Below, one piece after another: positions 49,371-64,000 of a DNA stretch of 64,000 bases. The DNA comes from Odontesthes bonariensis (lineage: Eukaryota > Chordata > Actinopteri > Atheriniformes > Atherinopsidae). The DNA lies in contig NC_134519.1 of NCBI RefSeq assembly GCF_027942865.1, positions 17,369,248-17,433,247 on the forward strand, given 5' to 3'. Numbering within the stretch: the first letter of the stretch is position 1; the number at the start of each line of letters is the position of its first letter. Under the pieces are notes generated by a model. It saw only the letters and a program-made list of their open reading frames with translations. It did not search any database and was not told where the DNA came from. A program made the translations under genes and the position numbers.

Positions 49371-50045
49371 ATGAGGTGGACACCTGTGATCCCCAATACC
49401 TCAGACTGCCATGCAACCGCCATTGATCAATGGCTAATTTAACTACATTGGCTAAGGTTTACTGTGAGAAACCTTTGCTAAGCACTACAAAAAGGAGTTG
49501 CATTGCCACTTAAAAATTTACAAAGCAAAAGTGAGCCTTATGTTAACCTTGCTCAAAGGAAACATCAACCTGTCATCTAATGGACCGTCACACAGTGGAA
49601 ACTACCGTACTGTGGTCAGACACAGTTGGCTCCAAACCAAATACAACAGGACCACCCAGAGGATGAAAGACAAAAAAAAGGACATCCACATTGTTCAGCA
49701 ACAAGTTCAAAATCCAGGCTCTGTGATGGTATGGAGTTGTATCAGTGCTCTTGGCAAGGCTCATTGACACTTAAGTGATGGTAGCCATAAAGTAGAAAGT
49801 TCACTGAGATTTTAGAGCAGCATTTGCAGCCTCCGAGATGACCACTTTCCCTAAGACATCCATGTATTTTTCATGTATTTAAAGAAAAAAATAATGCCCG
49901 GAACTCTTCATCAACGTATCCTCTATGCCAGAGTGTCTCACTGTATAAGTGCGCTGAAAAAGAATGACAACAATACAAAGTGGTAAAAACTTTACTGTAC
50001 CAACTTTTTTGGAATGTGTTGCAGGCCTGAAATCCGGAATCAATG
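49370..50045 (+). pseudogene. Tc1/mariner-like transposon relic
   Basis: The plus strand reads CHLKIYKAKVSLML, a degraded catalytic-domain segment, and NPGSVMVWSCISALGKAH, the typical G-G-S-V-M-V-W-G block of Tc1-like transposases. Later comes SLRF-EQH-type sequence and the terminus CAACTTTTTTGGAATGTGTTGC at about 50,003. Its interior motif TTCACTGAGATTTTAGAGCA is shared with the relic at 29,700. Multiple disruptions. Confidence 0.75.
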
Positions 50046-51204
50046 TTTAAACAAGTTAAATTAGATAGAAAAGACAAAACAGAAAAGATGTTTGGTTCAT
50101 TTTTTGTTACCACAAGAATATAATTTCCATTTAGGATAAATAAAGTAGAATTTTTTTCAAATTTTATTACAATTTCATTTATACTGTCTGCAATGAAAAT
50201 AAAGTCAAATAAATTTAAGAATTACATTGAGTTTATTCCCAGCACGCTTATCTGATTATTATCCTATTTCTTCACTTTATTCTTCATATTTTAGCCAACA
50301 GATTTGCATAAACAGTCGACAAAAAAGCATGTGACCATAAAAACGCATTTAACAGCTAGGGAGCCTTAACTGACTTATATTTTTCAGGGGGACACAACTA
50401 TGACGCCATAATTAATTTGAAATGGATCCGATTTAGTTTACAGCACCCAAACAATTTAATTACATTCAGTTTCAAATCTTACTGAATTGTAATTTGTGCA
50501 GGAATACGTCACGTTACCATATCTTATATGAAACTGTCTGCACCCTTCCGGCTAGGAATGCAAAGACAACACAACATACAAGGGAAAACATACATTCTAA
50601 TCTTCAGTTACTTCCAGTGAGGAAGTTGATTGAGGAAATTTGTTTTCAGAGCCCCTAAGCGTGACTCTGTGGCTCCTACATTCTAAGGCTGCACTGATGC
50701 AGGAAAAGGCCCAACTAAAGAGAGACCAGGTGATAAAGCGCAAACAAAGCTGGCCAACAGAGAGAGGAAGGGGATGAAGATATGCTGAGACAAGATTAGC
50801 AGGAAATAAGAAGTGGATTAGTGAGGGCTTGACTCCTCTGAACACTGAGATCTTTCAGTTTTCCCAACAGTGTTGTGCTGCCTGACACTAAGCTCAGCTC
50901 TTTATCTTAATCCTCTTTCAGCAACTGTTGGGGGTCCTGCAGGCAGGAAGTGAAGAGGTTGCATTACTTACCTCAAGACGGGGCCTGGCTGAGTTGCCTC
51001 CGACAAGAAGTGTGAAGAAGGAACATGCAAAAGAGGAGGACATGAAATGGCAGTACTTGAAGTGATAATGAAACTTACTTTGAAAGAGTCTCACTTGTCT
51101 CCATGGCCTCAGCAGTTACATGAACAATGGGAGCATGATTTGGGGGGTGAAAAACACATACACTAGACGAATGTGTCAATTTTCCCAAATCCAGGGAGGG
51201 CTAC
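50046..51204. other. Intergenic, no gene seen
   Basis: AT-rich DNA with no recognised exon, transposon end or structured RNA. Confidence 0.5.
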
Positions 51205-53150
51205 ATTGTTTTATTTGAGTGTTTATTAATAGGTCAACAGTCAGCCAAGCGTCCAAGCATACAACATGTTACTCTTTAGCTTTTGCTTTTGTTTCACGTT
51301 CTGAACGCAAAGGAAATACAATAGGAAAATGAACAAAAATAAACAAACAGAAAGATATTTACATACTGCATTATAAATATGTCAAATGTACATCATTATA
51401 CACAAGTACCAAAGATGGTCGGTTAATGTCGAGACCTAAACACCTGAAGTACCTGAAAAATATGCATAAAGATAAACAAATAAACTTATCAAAACAGGAT
51501 GTGTGGGTCAAGAGGACCTAAACCAGTTCACTATGTTTCTCTAGAAGGAGCTCGTCTTCAAGGTAAAAGCATTAAGCTAATATGTACACTTCATATTGTG
51601 TTTAGGGCAGAGCAGGCAGGTTTCTCGTGTTGTTGTCTTCCTGTCATCAAAAGTATGTAAATAAGGAGTAAGGTAATCACTGCACACATTAAACCCCTCC
51701 GTTATCCCAATGAAATTAACTCAGTTGGTCAAGTAACAATCAGAAATAAGGCCAGTATCACAATACAGTAGGAGTACAAAAAAAAAAAAGTTGCATTTGT
51801 GGCCACTTCTTTGGAGTTCTTAAAAGATTCAGCCAACATTATGCAAACATTTGTGTTAGAGATAGATATGGAGGTCAATACAGCTTTTAAATATTTGTGT
51901 AATCTAAAGAGCAAAAAGTATCAGTGAAAGTCTCAAACTCTACGCTCCATTATATCCACAGCGGACAACGAACATCCTGTCTGTTTCATCTGTAAAGACT
52001 AGCCAAACTGCATCTTGGCTGCAACTCCGTAGAACCTCTCAGACACCAGAATCGGTCACCTCATCAAAATTTAAAGCTGGGGTAGGCAGTATAATTGTGG
52101 CAAAAAGTTTACTTTCCATTCAAAGTCTACTTTGTGACGGTATACCTCACCCTATAGGTGATATGAAACTTGATTTAATGGCAGAAAATCCTGCAGGAAA
52201 AAGAGTTTATGTTGTGTCTTTGTGAAAAGCCGACATTAATCCAAAAAGGAGGATGTACTCTAACAGCGCCGAATCACATCAGCAGAGTTACATTTAGTGA
52301 AAACTATTCACAGCTTACTGTTCTTCACTACTAACTTCATTTTCCTGTAACATCCAACTGAGTTGTAGTGGTTGATGGACTGTGTAGGTAGGCCGACTAT
52401 AAAAGAGAGAAGCAAGAGTTTGGAATTTTAAGAAAAGGAAAACGCATCTAAAAAAAATGTCAAACTATTAATTCACAAATGTCCTCCCTTGACCACATTT
52501 TAATATTCAGTTGGCTTTAAAAACAGAAAACACTGTAAAGGAATAACAAAATCGTGCAGATAAGGTGCCAAGTTATAAGCTGCTCTGTAAACACACATCC
52601 TGCTTTTGTAAACCCATAAAATCAAGTCGTTTAAAAAACCTCCCAAATGGCATTTGCAAAAAAATACGGAAAATGCAGCCAGGAGTCCTCTCTTACCCAA
52701 ATTAATATTTACTATGAAGGTACTAACAGACTGATATCTGTACATTTATATAAACGAAATCTAATCATACTTCCCTCTGGACCTTTTTGCTGATATGAAT
52801 CTCTTATATCGCCCTCACTTCAGTCACATAGATGCATTTTGTTATCTCCTTGCTTTCAGGCTGATGGGTTTTCAGGACAGGGCAGGTTTAAGGAAAAGGA
52901 AAAGGCTGCTTTTATATCAACTCTAAAAGTCTGAACGAGTTTTCTTATAAGGAATAAGGCGAAGGAACAAGAACTACTTTTTACAGATATCTGTACATAG
53001 AAACACATTTGCTCCCAAACTTTCCTTTAGGTGTCCGTCTTCTCTCCAGTGTCCTTTGTGAAGAGAGATGCTGTGAATGCCCAAGCGCTTTCTGCAGCAC
53101 ACGGTTACTGACGTCGATATAAGCATGAACGTATCGTACAGTTTTGTACA

Positions 53151-53197
<47 letters not shown>

Positions 53198-54275
53198 CCA
53201 CAAATGTATTTCACAGCAACAATAGAGGATATGAGCTTTACAGTACCAATTTTACATCTTTCAGCCACAGGAACTGAATGAAGACTCCAGGACGCGTATG
53301 GTCTGAAACCGTGTGAATCTGTGTCAAACAATTATCAACACAATCTAGTCAATCGAGAAACTATTCCGACAAAGACATAATGGTAGAATTTCACAGTTTC
53401 AATCAACCTTTGAATGATTTCTGATTGAAGAGGCACGCTTACTAAGCCATGTGGCTCAGCGGTCATAAAAACATTGTGCCCCTTAATTCCTTTATAGTAA
53501 CAGACACTTTTACTGAAGAATTGTGATAAGGGTGGCAAAGGAAATTACTCACTTTCACCCAATAGGAATCAGGCAATCAACTGCTTTATGATGATCCAAA
53601 TCCATTTCCCTGTGAATTAAGTATCTAAATCATTTGGTCTCTTTAACTATAATTGCTTTTCCTTTGTATATGGATAGTATGTCAAGAGTTTGATAGCTGG
53701 GTTAAAGACATGCATCATTGTGAAAGCTGTAACAATCGTTGTTATGAGAGATTTAGTTTCTCCACACATCAGTCTTTGTCACTTGTACAACTATTCCATA
53801 CAGCTCTGTGTTATGATGGTTAGGCTGGAAAATTTGAAGGAAATTTCTCATTCACACTCATTATCTACTCAGTTCACATCGCAGAGGGGGAAGACATAAA
53901 AGGAAATGTTCAAGCATTAAGGAAATGCTTTTCGTAGGGTAGGTATGAATGCCAAAGTAAGTCATTTGTTTGGTTGATGCTTAAAAAACAAAATGCTTAA
54001 AGCTGATCATGATCATTTTAGACCACGATTGAATAAATTTAACAAACAAAATGAATAAAAATAACAATATATCTATATATATATATAAAAAAAAACAATG
54101 TACAGTCCAAGCCCCAAACTTGCAGCGCAGTGGAATATCAACAGTAGGTCCAACACTCCTGATATCTCTCCATTGGTACTGATTCTGGGTTACACAGTGA
54201 GAAACAGAGGAGGAAGTACTAAGGATGGATGCGGGTGGCTTTTGTGTATTTTTGTCTGGAGTTGCTTTATGGCTT
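51205..54275 (-). other. agap3: Probable long 3' UTR of agap3
   Basis: Downstream of the agap3 stop on the minus strand, the first AATAAA hexamers I noted in a suitable position are at 51222-51227 and 51210-51215 (seen as TTTATT on the plus strand). That gives a 3' UTR of about 3 kb. It contains a CA microsatellite (53151-53194), A/T tracts and no transposon relic apart from a doubtful element-like end near 52,070. Earlier signals may be used; the end is not proven. Confidence 0.35.
53151..53194. repeat. CA microsatellite
   Basis: An uninterrupted run of about 22 CA units. It generates false Val-Cys and His-Thr repeat ORFs on both strands. Confidence 0.97.
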
Positions 54276-56100
<1,825 letters not shown>

Positions 56101-56747
56101 TCAAAATAATTTAGAGGCAGTGATTTAAAGGCGAAGTCATGTACAAAAGCAAGACTATAGACACACGGGGGAAACATTACTGTAATTGGCCTACGAGGCT
56201 CAGCGGAGTACAGTGACATTTCTAAATTATTAGAGCACAGGAAACGGACTTCAGTATCACAGTAGGAAATAATACAGTGAGATAGGCTGGAGAGACGAGA
56301 GAATGCCAAAGGGTGTGACGCTTTGGGCAATATTCCAGTTTCTAGTGATTATGGTCGTCAGCATGACGGTTAGAGCCTGGCCAGCTTTCTAAAGGTTACA
56401 CATCTTGAACAGCATGTCTGGGGTGGACAATACAGGAAGGCGGGGGACATATTTTTATCAGCGCTGTCGGCTGTCAGTCTGAACTGGTGGATCCCCTCCA
56501 CAAAAGAGGCAGTGTGTCTCAGAGCCCCAGTCTCCCTTGGGGTGGCTGGGCCCTGAGTCAGATCGATGGGGCTGAATGGCAGCCAGAAAGAAACGGTGGG
56601 ATGTGGGGCTCCTTCACTCCAGCCTGCATCAGAGAATGGAGACAGAGGATGGCTCCATCTCCTATCGCCAGGCAGAATTCTATCTATTGCTCCCAATCTT
56701 GACCCCCCCTTTTTATTCTCTGCCCACATACAAACTGTCCAAATCAG

Positions 56748-56782
<35 letters not shown>
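56748..56782. repeat. Poly-A tract of about 35 bases
   Basis: A pure A run within the agap3 intron. It may be the tail of a retroposed sequence, but no recognisable retrocopy is attached on its 5' side. Confidence 0.9.
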
Positions 56783-56785
<3 letters not shown>

Positions 56786-57130
56786 ATATCAATATGTGAA
56801 TGACTGAGCATGCCCAGTGTGGTTCTAACCCGGTGACCCTGTCAGTCGGTGTGATAAGGGGAGCAGAAAGAGGCTGTTGTTTGGATCTGCGAGTGAGTGA
56901 CAGAGAAGAGAAGGTTCGTACGGATAAGTTAAAAGAGGCAACACTGGCTGGAGTGACAAGGCCCTCGTGGGACTCTGTATCAACGGGCCAAAGCTTAGCA
57001 GCATGTGCAACCTGACAGTCCAGCTCAATTCAATTGTATTCCATCATTATAATGGTGATAACCAACTCAAACAGCCCACTTTATTACGAAACATCCCATC
57101 TTTATAGGGTTGGTTCATCCAAAAGATAAA

Positions 57131-57170
57131 TGTGGCAAGAGTAAAAAGTTTGTGGCAAGAGTAAAAAGTT
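57131..57170. repeat. Exact 20-bp tandem duplication
   Basis: TGTGGCAAGAGTAAAAAGTT occurs twice head to tail with no mismatch, so the duplication is recent. It lies in an agap3 intron with no evident function. Confidence 0.95.
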
Positions 57171-60100
57171 TTACTTTCTCATGTTTTAAGCTAACCATCT
57201 TTGAGATTTGACTCAAGGTTTAACTTGCCAACTTGCCTACAACCTTAAATACTCCAACTTAAATTACAAAGAAACTGTTTTGTTGCTTCAAGCAGCTGGG
57301 CGTTGTCATTTTTAGCAGATGCTCCTCAGAGAAAGGCACTGTCAGTGTTTTTGGGAACTATTTTAAGCATGAATAAATATTTGGTTTATTACTGAATTAA
57401 CAGATAGAGAACAAAGCATGAGGCCATGTCGACAATGGAAAAATGTCAGAAAAGCATCCTATTGGTTTTTCTAATTCCATAAACCATGCTGTTTTTTTTT
57501 AACAATATATATTTTTTTAATAGTTTCTGAAATGAAATGTTGTGTTTTTTTGTTGGGTTGCACCACAGACCTGGTGGGTTTGTACATCAAGCGTAAATCA
57601 TCAGCAGATGCTCATGTTGTCAAAATTGCAGCTATAGGGGTATTTCCTGTAATATAAATGTAGTTTGATATGTCTGACAACATTTATGCAGCGTTGTCCA
57701 CAGTATAAGTTCAGACTGAATGAAACCATGCACTGCAAAGTCAGTTCACCATAATGCCCGTTTCTTCCATTATCAGTCAGCTTCAATAAAAAATGAACAT
57801 GGAGGGGTGATAGCGGGAGAGCTTGCCATCAGAGTAACAGGAGTTTGGGATGCTACAGCTAATTTAAACCCAGCTGAGCAAAATTTAAAAAAAAAAGACA
57901 AAATGTTAAATATGACGTAAGTTTTAATTTTATTTACCGTTTGAAAAGCTACATGAATAAAAACAGTATCTTTTTGATGGGTTACCCTCTGGTCTGCATA
58001 AGGAAACAAAATGAATATACCGTTAAATGAAGATCAATTCAGCTCAATCCGATTGCCCCCCTCAGCGCTTCAATGTAGAACAACTCTCTCTATCAGTCAG
58101 ACTCATCAAACAGGTGAATATATTAACCATGACAGATTCATCACTCCATAATGATGCTTATCAACATTTACAGCGGTAAATTAACTCGTGGATTATTGCT
58201 ACAAAGCAGGTTACACGTTTACCTAAGCTATGCTAAAAATGACCATAAACAAAAACATGTGGCTTTTACTTTGAACGTGAGCCTTTTCAGCTCTCCACTC
58301 CCTTGTTTATTTCCACCAGAGGAAGCTGAAACATTTGTGTTAGAAATTGCAATGTACATCCTAATTCAATGAGACAACAACAAGGGCAAAGCAAATGTTT
58401 AGGCGGCATCAACTGCTGAACAGTGACCTTCCATAAAGAAATGACATCTTTTCCCTAAATGGGCTTTTTTTTCATCATGTTCTAAGACGATGTTCTAATT
58501 AATCTAGATAAACCATAGATCTTGTTAAAAAGGTTGTAACTTTTACATGGTTCTGTGGAAAGGGCATGCATTTTAAAGTAATATTTCAAAACCAATTAAA
58601 AATGACCGGCAGTTTAAGTAGAGACAGACAAGAATGCATATCTATTATAATTTGGGAGAAACTGGCCTTTAAGTCTAACTCCATAAACCTAATTTTCAAC
58701 CACAGCTACCATTGTAACAATGCTAACCAGCATAGTTAGTACTCTTTATCTGATATATATATATATATATACACACCTTAGCAGCCAGATGTCAAGGCTG
58801 CCAACTTATCACAGACAGCAACCAGTTTAAGGCTCATATGTTACCTGCCAGGCTCACTTCATAAAGCAGTCCGTCTTGCAGTGAGGAGCCTGGCACCTGC
58901 CCTAACTACAGGAGCAAAGGAAGAAACGGAAGAGGGGCGAGTCTTCATCGGCATTCGAGCTGAGATTGATTAACTGCAAAAACACCACCCGAGGCAAATA
59001 AAGCAACTTAACCTGCAGCTTAAAATAGTTTTAAAGCTGTCGCGCTGATAAGCATATGGGTAAAGTTTTGTTATGACCTGAAAAGATAATGTGAAGGGGG
59101 AAAGTCCTTCAGCTGGCTAAACTAAAAGCAGAGCTTTGCTTAAGGAAGACCGTATTATGCGAACAACAATATAGCCCTAATAGCAGGCAATTGCAGCCGC
59201 TTGGCGTTTTATGGTGTAAGACCTCCATCAATTCCCACTCAGTCATTATGTGTGGACAAGCCTGTTAGCAAATCAATTGGCTCCATGAACCAGTGGACTG
59301 CTCAGAACAGGAAGGGGCCCCCTGCCCCGCCACCATTATTTTTGCTGGACCCTTTGAAAACAAGGGTGTTATTTTAGATCTTTAGGAGTGTCTGAAAACC
59401 TTAATCCTCGGGACAAAATCTACTTTTTTTTCAAAAATATCTAAGCATGGTTGAAAATGACCAGTATAAGACTATGTTTGTTTCAGACAGCTTGGCCACG
59501 AAAGAGACGCCGAATGTGTAGGTAGACTCCAGTGAATTGATATGAGCTAAATGAGGCAGAAAGTTAGCACCAAGATGTGAAACAAAAAGGCTGAGGAGAA
59601 CCATTAGCAAGACGTCAAAATCTCAGAAAGGAGCCTCGAGGACACCTTGTTAGCCTCCCCTACAAAATCAGCCTGAAAGACCTGTGGGAAAAGGCCTTTT
59701 TCACTGCTGACGCAAAGCTTTAAATCCAACAAATTCACAGTACCTTCTAGACGGTCAACCCCCCAAGAAAACAGAAGCGAAAGCAGGCAAGCCAAGGTTT
59801 TAAAAAATAACCCCAGCTGCTGCCACTTGAAAGACTGAGTGTGAAAGGAAGTAAAATGGTAATCCCGCCTCTGTCTTTTGTTGGAATAGAACAACAATCC
59901 AAACAGAGGTAGGATTTAGACAGTAAGGTGGAAAACTGAGACCCTTGAAAAGGACACTTCCTCACCACAGGAAGAAGAAAAATAAAATCAGCAGATTTTG
60001 CATGTCAAAGCACAAGGACAGAGTGAGAGGGGAGGTGAAAGGGGGAAAGGAGAGTGAATTTTCACAGTATGGGGGATATTTTAGGAAATTGAACCGATGG

Positions 60101-61904
60101 CTATTCCTTTATTACGCACACATGTAGTTCTAAGCTCATAGACACCAATTTCCCCTCCCAAGCTTGAGCACATACTTGTTCTAAATTTCTCTGTTGCTCA
60201 GGGGATGGAGGAGAGCTTTAACTTCCTAATAAAAATGCCTGGGCCTCTTTTTTTTTTTTCAGCTACAAGCAAGTGGTGTTTCACACAAGATTCCTTCATC
60301 CTCCAGTCAGCTCACAGCATAATAATCATATTAACTTTTCTTCATACCATTTGATGTGAATAAAATTCTGGGCAAACATAAAAAACGCTCCCACAGTTTA
60401 AAGTAGAAATGGTAGTCCTGTCTCGAGCTGGTGTCCCCTTTCATTTGCCTATGCAGAGCCCACAGAGATAAAGGAAGCCTTAACAGTAGAGAAAGACCTC
60501 TTTTATAATTCTATTAGAGCTCTGTCCCTCCAGCTCGCTCTTGAGCAATGGATTCTGACCCTGACTTAATTAAGTGGCAAATGGCAGAATGATTCTCCTA
60601 AACCCAGCCCACGGAGTCAAGAACACATGACTGAATTCAAATAAAGAGGGACAAACAAGGATAATTAGTCAAGCCTGAAAGACAAAAGCGAGCAGGAATT
60701 TATAGGAAGGGAAGGGAAACTGAGACGGAGGAGGCGGAGGCGGAGCTAGTGATGGAGGAGCCACAGAATGACCAATCTGACTGCCTGCAATAAAGGTACA
60801 TTGGTCCATAGAAAGAGGAGGACGTCCATCCCACCACTCGCCCATCTTTCAAACACACACTGAGTCCTTCTAAACTATCAAAGCCTCTCGAGCTCCTCCT
60901 ACTCTTCCATGAGCATCCATATTCACTGTGGATACATCAAATAGAATCATTGAAGGGAAGAAATAGTGGCAGTGGTGTAAGGGTAAGGAGGTGGGGGGGG
61001 TCTTGGGGCTTGACCAGCTAGAACAGACTTCACAGTGGGGGTGGGCGACTTGTATGCGACTGATTCCCATGCAGCCAGTAGCTTCACTTCCACAAACCGC
61101 GGGGAGGGAAGAGCAGAGAGCGAGGAAGAGGGACAGCAGCAGAAAGACGGAGAGGGGGCTGAGAGGGGAATGACAGAGATGAGAAAAAAAAAAAAAGAAG
61201 CGCACACAACAGGGAGAGAACGCTGGGCCCCAAAGCATCAAAGGTTGCTAAGGGCGAGAAATGAAGGAGCAACACAGTAAACGGCACAGCAAGGGAGCTA
61301 AATAAGGCTTCCTATGGTCCAGCGGGTTACAGTGTAGAGTTACTTTACTCTGCTCTGAGAATAACAGCTCCACAAGAATGAAGACAAATATTTTTACAAG
61401 TGGAATAGATGCCACTTTTCTCTCTTCCAGAGTGTGACCTGAACAGATGACCAGAATTCAAAAGGTTGTTGAGCTCTATAGAGAGGCCAGTGGGAGAGCA
61501 TCTGGGTGCTGTAGGCAGGGAGAGGGATGAGCTGAATATATTGTGACATTAATGAGGTTGTCAGACTCCTCATGATGGAGTGGCTGTGTTTTTGTGCCAG
61601 CAAGACTAACACCCTTAAACGCTCATGCTGTTAACCCCTGCTGAACTCTCGCCTCTCATACAAAGCTGAGGGGACGATAACACATGGCCCGGTTAAGTGT
61701 GCAGCCAGCTTCACAGAGTGCAAATTTTTAATTCTTGGTCAGATAAAGCAACCAACTTGGATTATTTAACTTTCAGATAATCAGACATAATTTTCATTAT
61801 GATTTCCAAATCACACTGTGACTCAATTGCATGTTTAACTAGGCAATGCTATTATGGAACAACACTTCCTCTACATCCACCTAGTCTTGACATTCATTGG
61901 TATC

Positions 61905-62040
61905 TGGCTAATTAGGGACTGAGGTACCACTTCTCCCACACAGGGCTAATTACTGACCTGTGGGTTTCATTTAGAGAGAAACTAGAGAGATGACATGGGA
62001 AGACCCAGTAATTCATTTATCTTAATTAATTACTCTTCCT
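61905..62040. promoter_or_regulatory. TAAT-core cluster in agap3 intron
   Basis: GCTAATTAGG (61909), GCTAATTACT (61945), AGTAATTCA (62009) and TTAATTAATTAC (62024) lie within 130 bases in non-repetitive DNA. They are homeodomain core sites. An enhancer for gbx1 or agap3 is possible but unproven. Confidence 0.3.
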
Positions 62041-64000
62041 CCACTAGGGCTCCTGGCAAAGCCAGCTCCTCTAAAAAAAATCTCTTTGGTTAGCTGGCTG
62101 TCCAGCACTAACTAACCTGTGAGTCACGAGAAGCTTTGCTCTGTGTTGTGTGGACTAATGTGAAGGACAGGGGCCAAAGTAGATAAGTCTTGAAACAGAA
62201 GTCTCATGGCCACAGCAGTGATTTTCTAAACAGCAACAAATAGCCTGAGAGGACAAAGCCGGAGCAGAAAGAGTTAAACCAGGCAGGAGGGGCCAGGTTT
62301 GGAGAGGTTAGCGGTGTGATTCATTTTTATTACCACGCAGCCCCTGCAGGCGGCAGGAGTGGCAAATTATTTCTGAAACAAAGTGGAGGGCTCTCATCAG
62401 AGCTATTACCCTTCTGTGGCCGAGGGCGGCGCAGACCCTACAGAGGGTGACAGTGAGAGGCCCCCGTCAGTGAGGGATAGCCATCCACATCCGTCCATGC
62501 TCCAGGACATCTCCCCCAAAATGAGATGAGAACCGGTGTCCCTGGATGTGTGTGTGTGTGTGTTTGTGTTTCATTTTGTGCATGCATGCTAGAGGAAGGT
62601 ATGGGTAAAGCTAGCTGTTAGACCTCTCTCACGGTATCCATCAAAATAAACTGTAGCGTTTTCTATCACAAACATGCCAAGCAATTAGAGGTGATGTGCA
62701 AAACACGACAACTCCCAGGTGCTAATTAAAAGAACAACACCCCTGCAATATGCTGACTGCAGAGATCAGCCACAAAACAGAACTCCACAAGTTTATCATT
62801 CCAGATTTACAGGCCTTGCCAGATGCTACTTCTGCTTTCAGTGCATTGGCAACCCTTTATAATGAGGCAGTCTTAATGAATGGGTTATAAATTGTAACTA
62901 ATTGCTAATAAGCAATCAGCAAGTGTTTATCAGCTTAAGCCATTGAGAGCAACTTTGGGGTTGACAGGTAGAGAAAAATGCAGTCACCACTTATCATCTG
63001 GGAAACAAAAAAAATTCAAATCTACTATCTCAAAACTCTACACTTAAACTGCAGACCTAATGGCTCATCAGGACCTGAGATACTTCTTAGCATTTATTGG
63101 TATGAGCAATATTTATAGGTGCATCACTGCATTATTACCAAATAAAAACAAAGCAACACCAGCTTAAAAGTGTTTTCACAACCTGGCTCTTTAACATTAT
63201 TTTGATATTAAGCATTACCACATATTATACTGGCCATTAATAAAGTCACTGTATCACATACTCGATCATGTCACATGCTGGTCCACAGGAATCCATTAAT
63301 ATCTCTGAAAGATGTAAAATTGCATTATTCCCAACATAAGGAATTAACACGATTTGAAAATTTACAATATTTCTTCATTGATGGCTCATTCACAATAGTG
63401 ATTTATGACCATAAACTTGATAAAAAAAAGTGCTTAAGCATAAAGCAGTCTTTTAAAAACAACCGAACGGGTGACATCAATGCATCAACATATAAATGTT
63501 TTTAAAAAGCCTTTCTGTGATGATGTTTGCAATCATTCTGATGTAAATCAGTAATTTCATTGCTGTGATGATCTGTGTACGACAAATCTATATATTGTGT
63601 TCTTATGATCTAGAGTATCATATGCTAAACCAATCTTGTGGATGAATGCCTTTGAGTTAAATCTCAAAAATGCAAGGGGATAAAACTAGTCTTGCAGGAG
63701 ACATTCAATCAGCTGCTGAGCTGATATTCAGGTAGTTACTGAATCGTTTAGATTAGGTGTCACTAATATTTAGCGGGAGTCAGCACGCATATACTGCCTG
63801 TATGCCATCACAAAGCTGCTCCATGTCACCAGTATGACACAATTAAAATCCTTGCATATATGCTGAGCTCAAGTTAAGAGAAACAAGCATAGGAAGAGTC
63901 GGATTTAATGGCAGAAAGAAGAAATGAGACAAACACTAAATTAGTTAGAATAATTCATGCAACTGTTTCTATCAGCAAGAACAATGTCAGCATCTCACTA

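Noticed and set aside
52069-52095. Transposon end (AAAGCTGGGGTAGGC-like) similar to the element at 3327
   Set aside because: No matching inverted end or target duplication was found nearby, and similarity is limited to about 15 bases.
56370-56792. 140-codon minus-strand ORF with poly-Phe
   Set aside because: The Phe run is the 35-base A tract read in reverse; the rest has no domain and lies in an agap3 intron.

Overview
The window is vertebrate nuclear DNA from a teleost fish. Genes are sparse, introns have GT-AG ends, and the repeats are typical of teleosts: L2-type LINE tails, decayed Tc1-like, PIF/Harbinger and hAT DNA transposons, and CA microsatellites. The species cannot be read from the sequence. 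Five genes are supported, and four of them are parts of the block that lies on human chromosome 7q36.1 (known synteny: ASIC3, AGAP3, GBX1, ASB10, with the H2B.K gene also mapped there).

Layout. 1-17,535 is the start of a long intron of an acid-sensing ion channel gene read on the minus strand; it is full of transposon relics. 17,536-18,090 is the first coding exon of that channel: intracellular N terminus, HG motif, first membrane segment and start of the extracellular domain. 18,091-31,004 is intergenic and holds a non-autonomous hAT element, a three-layer nested insertion (LINE, hAT, L2) and a Tc1 relic. 31,005-31,440 is a two-exon H2B histone variant, best explained as a fish H2B.K. 31,441-36,425 is a gene desert without recognisable transposons. 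36,426-40,622 is asb10 (ankyrin repeats plus SOCS box), with two alternative first coding exons that both join the same downstream exon in phase 1. 43,210-44,802 is gbx1, a homeobox transcription factor gene with two coding exons. 54,276-56,011 holds the last two coding exons of agap3 on the minus strand, convergent with gbx1 and probably with a 3' UTR of about 3 kb. 56,012-64,000 is an agap3 intron.

The genes do not form a pathway; they share an old chromosomal neighbourhood. asb10 probably supplies substrate recognition for a Cullin-5 ubiquitin ligase. gbx1 is a neural patterning regulator and is the likely target of noncoding regulatory DNA in the flanking desert and in asb10 and agap3 introns, where TAAT-core clusters are seen. 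AGAP3 is an Arf GTPase-activating protein, the ASIC is a proton-gated cation channel, and the H2B variant is probably germline-linked.

The most interesting points are the intron-bearing H2B variant, the ASIC gene sitting where tetrapods carry ASIC3 although its sequence resembles ASIC1, and the alternative first exons of asb10.
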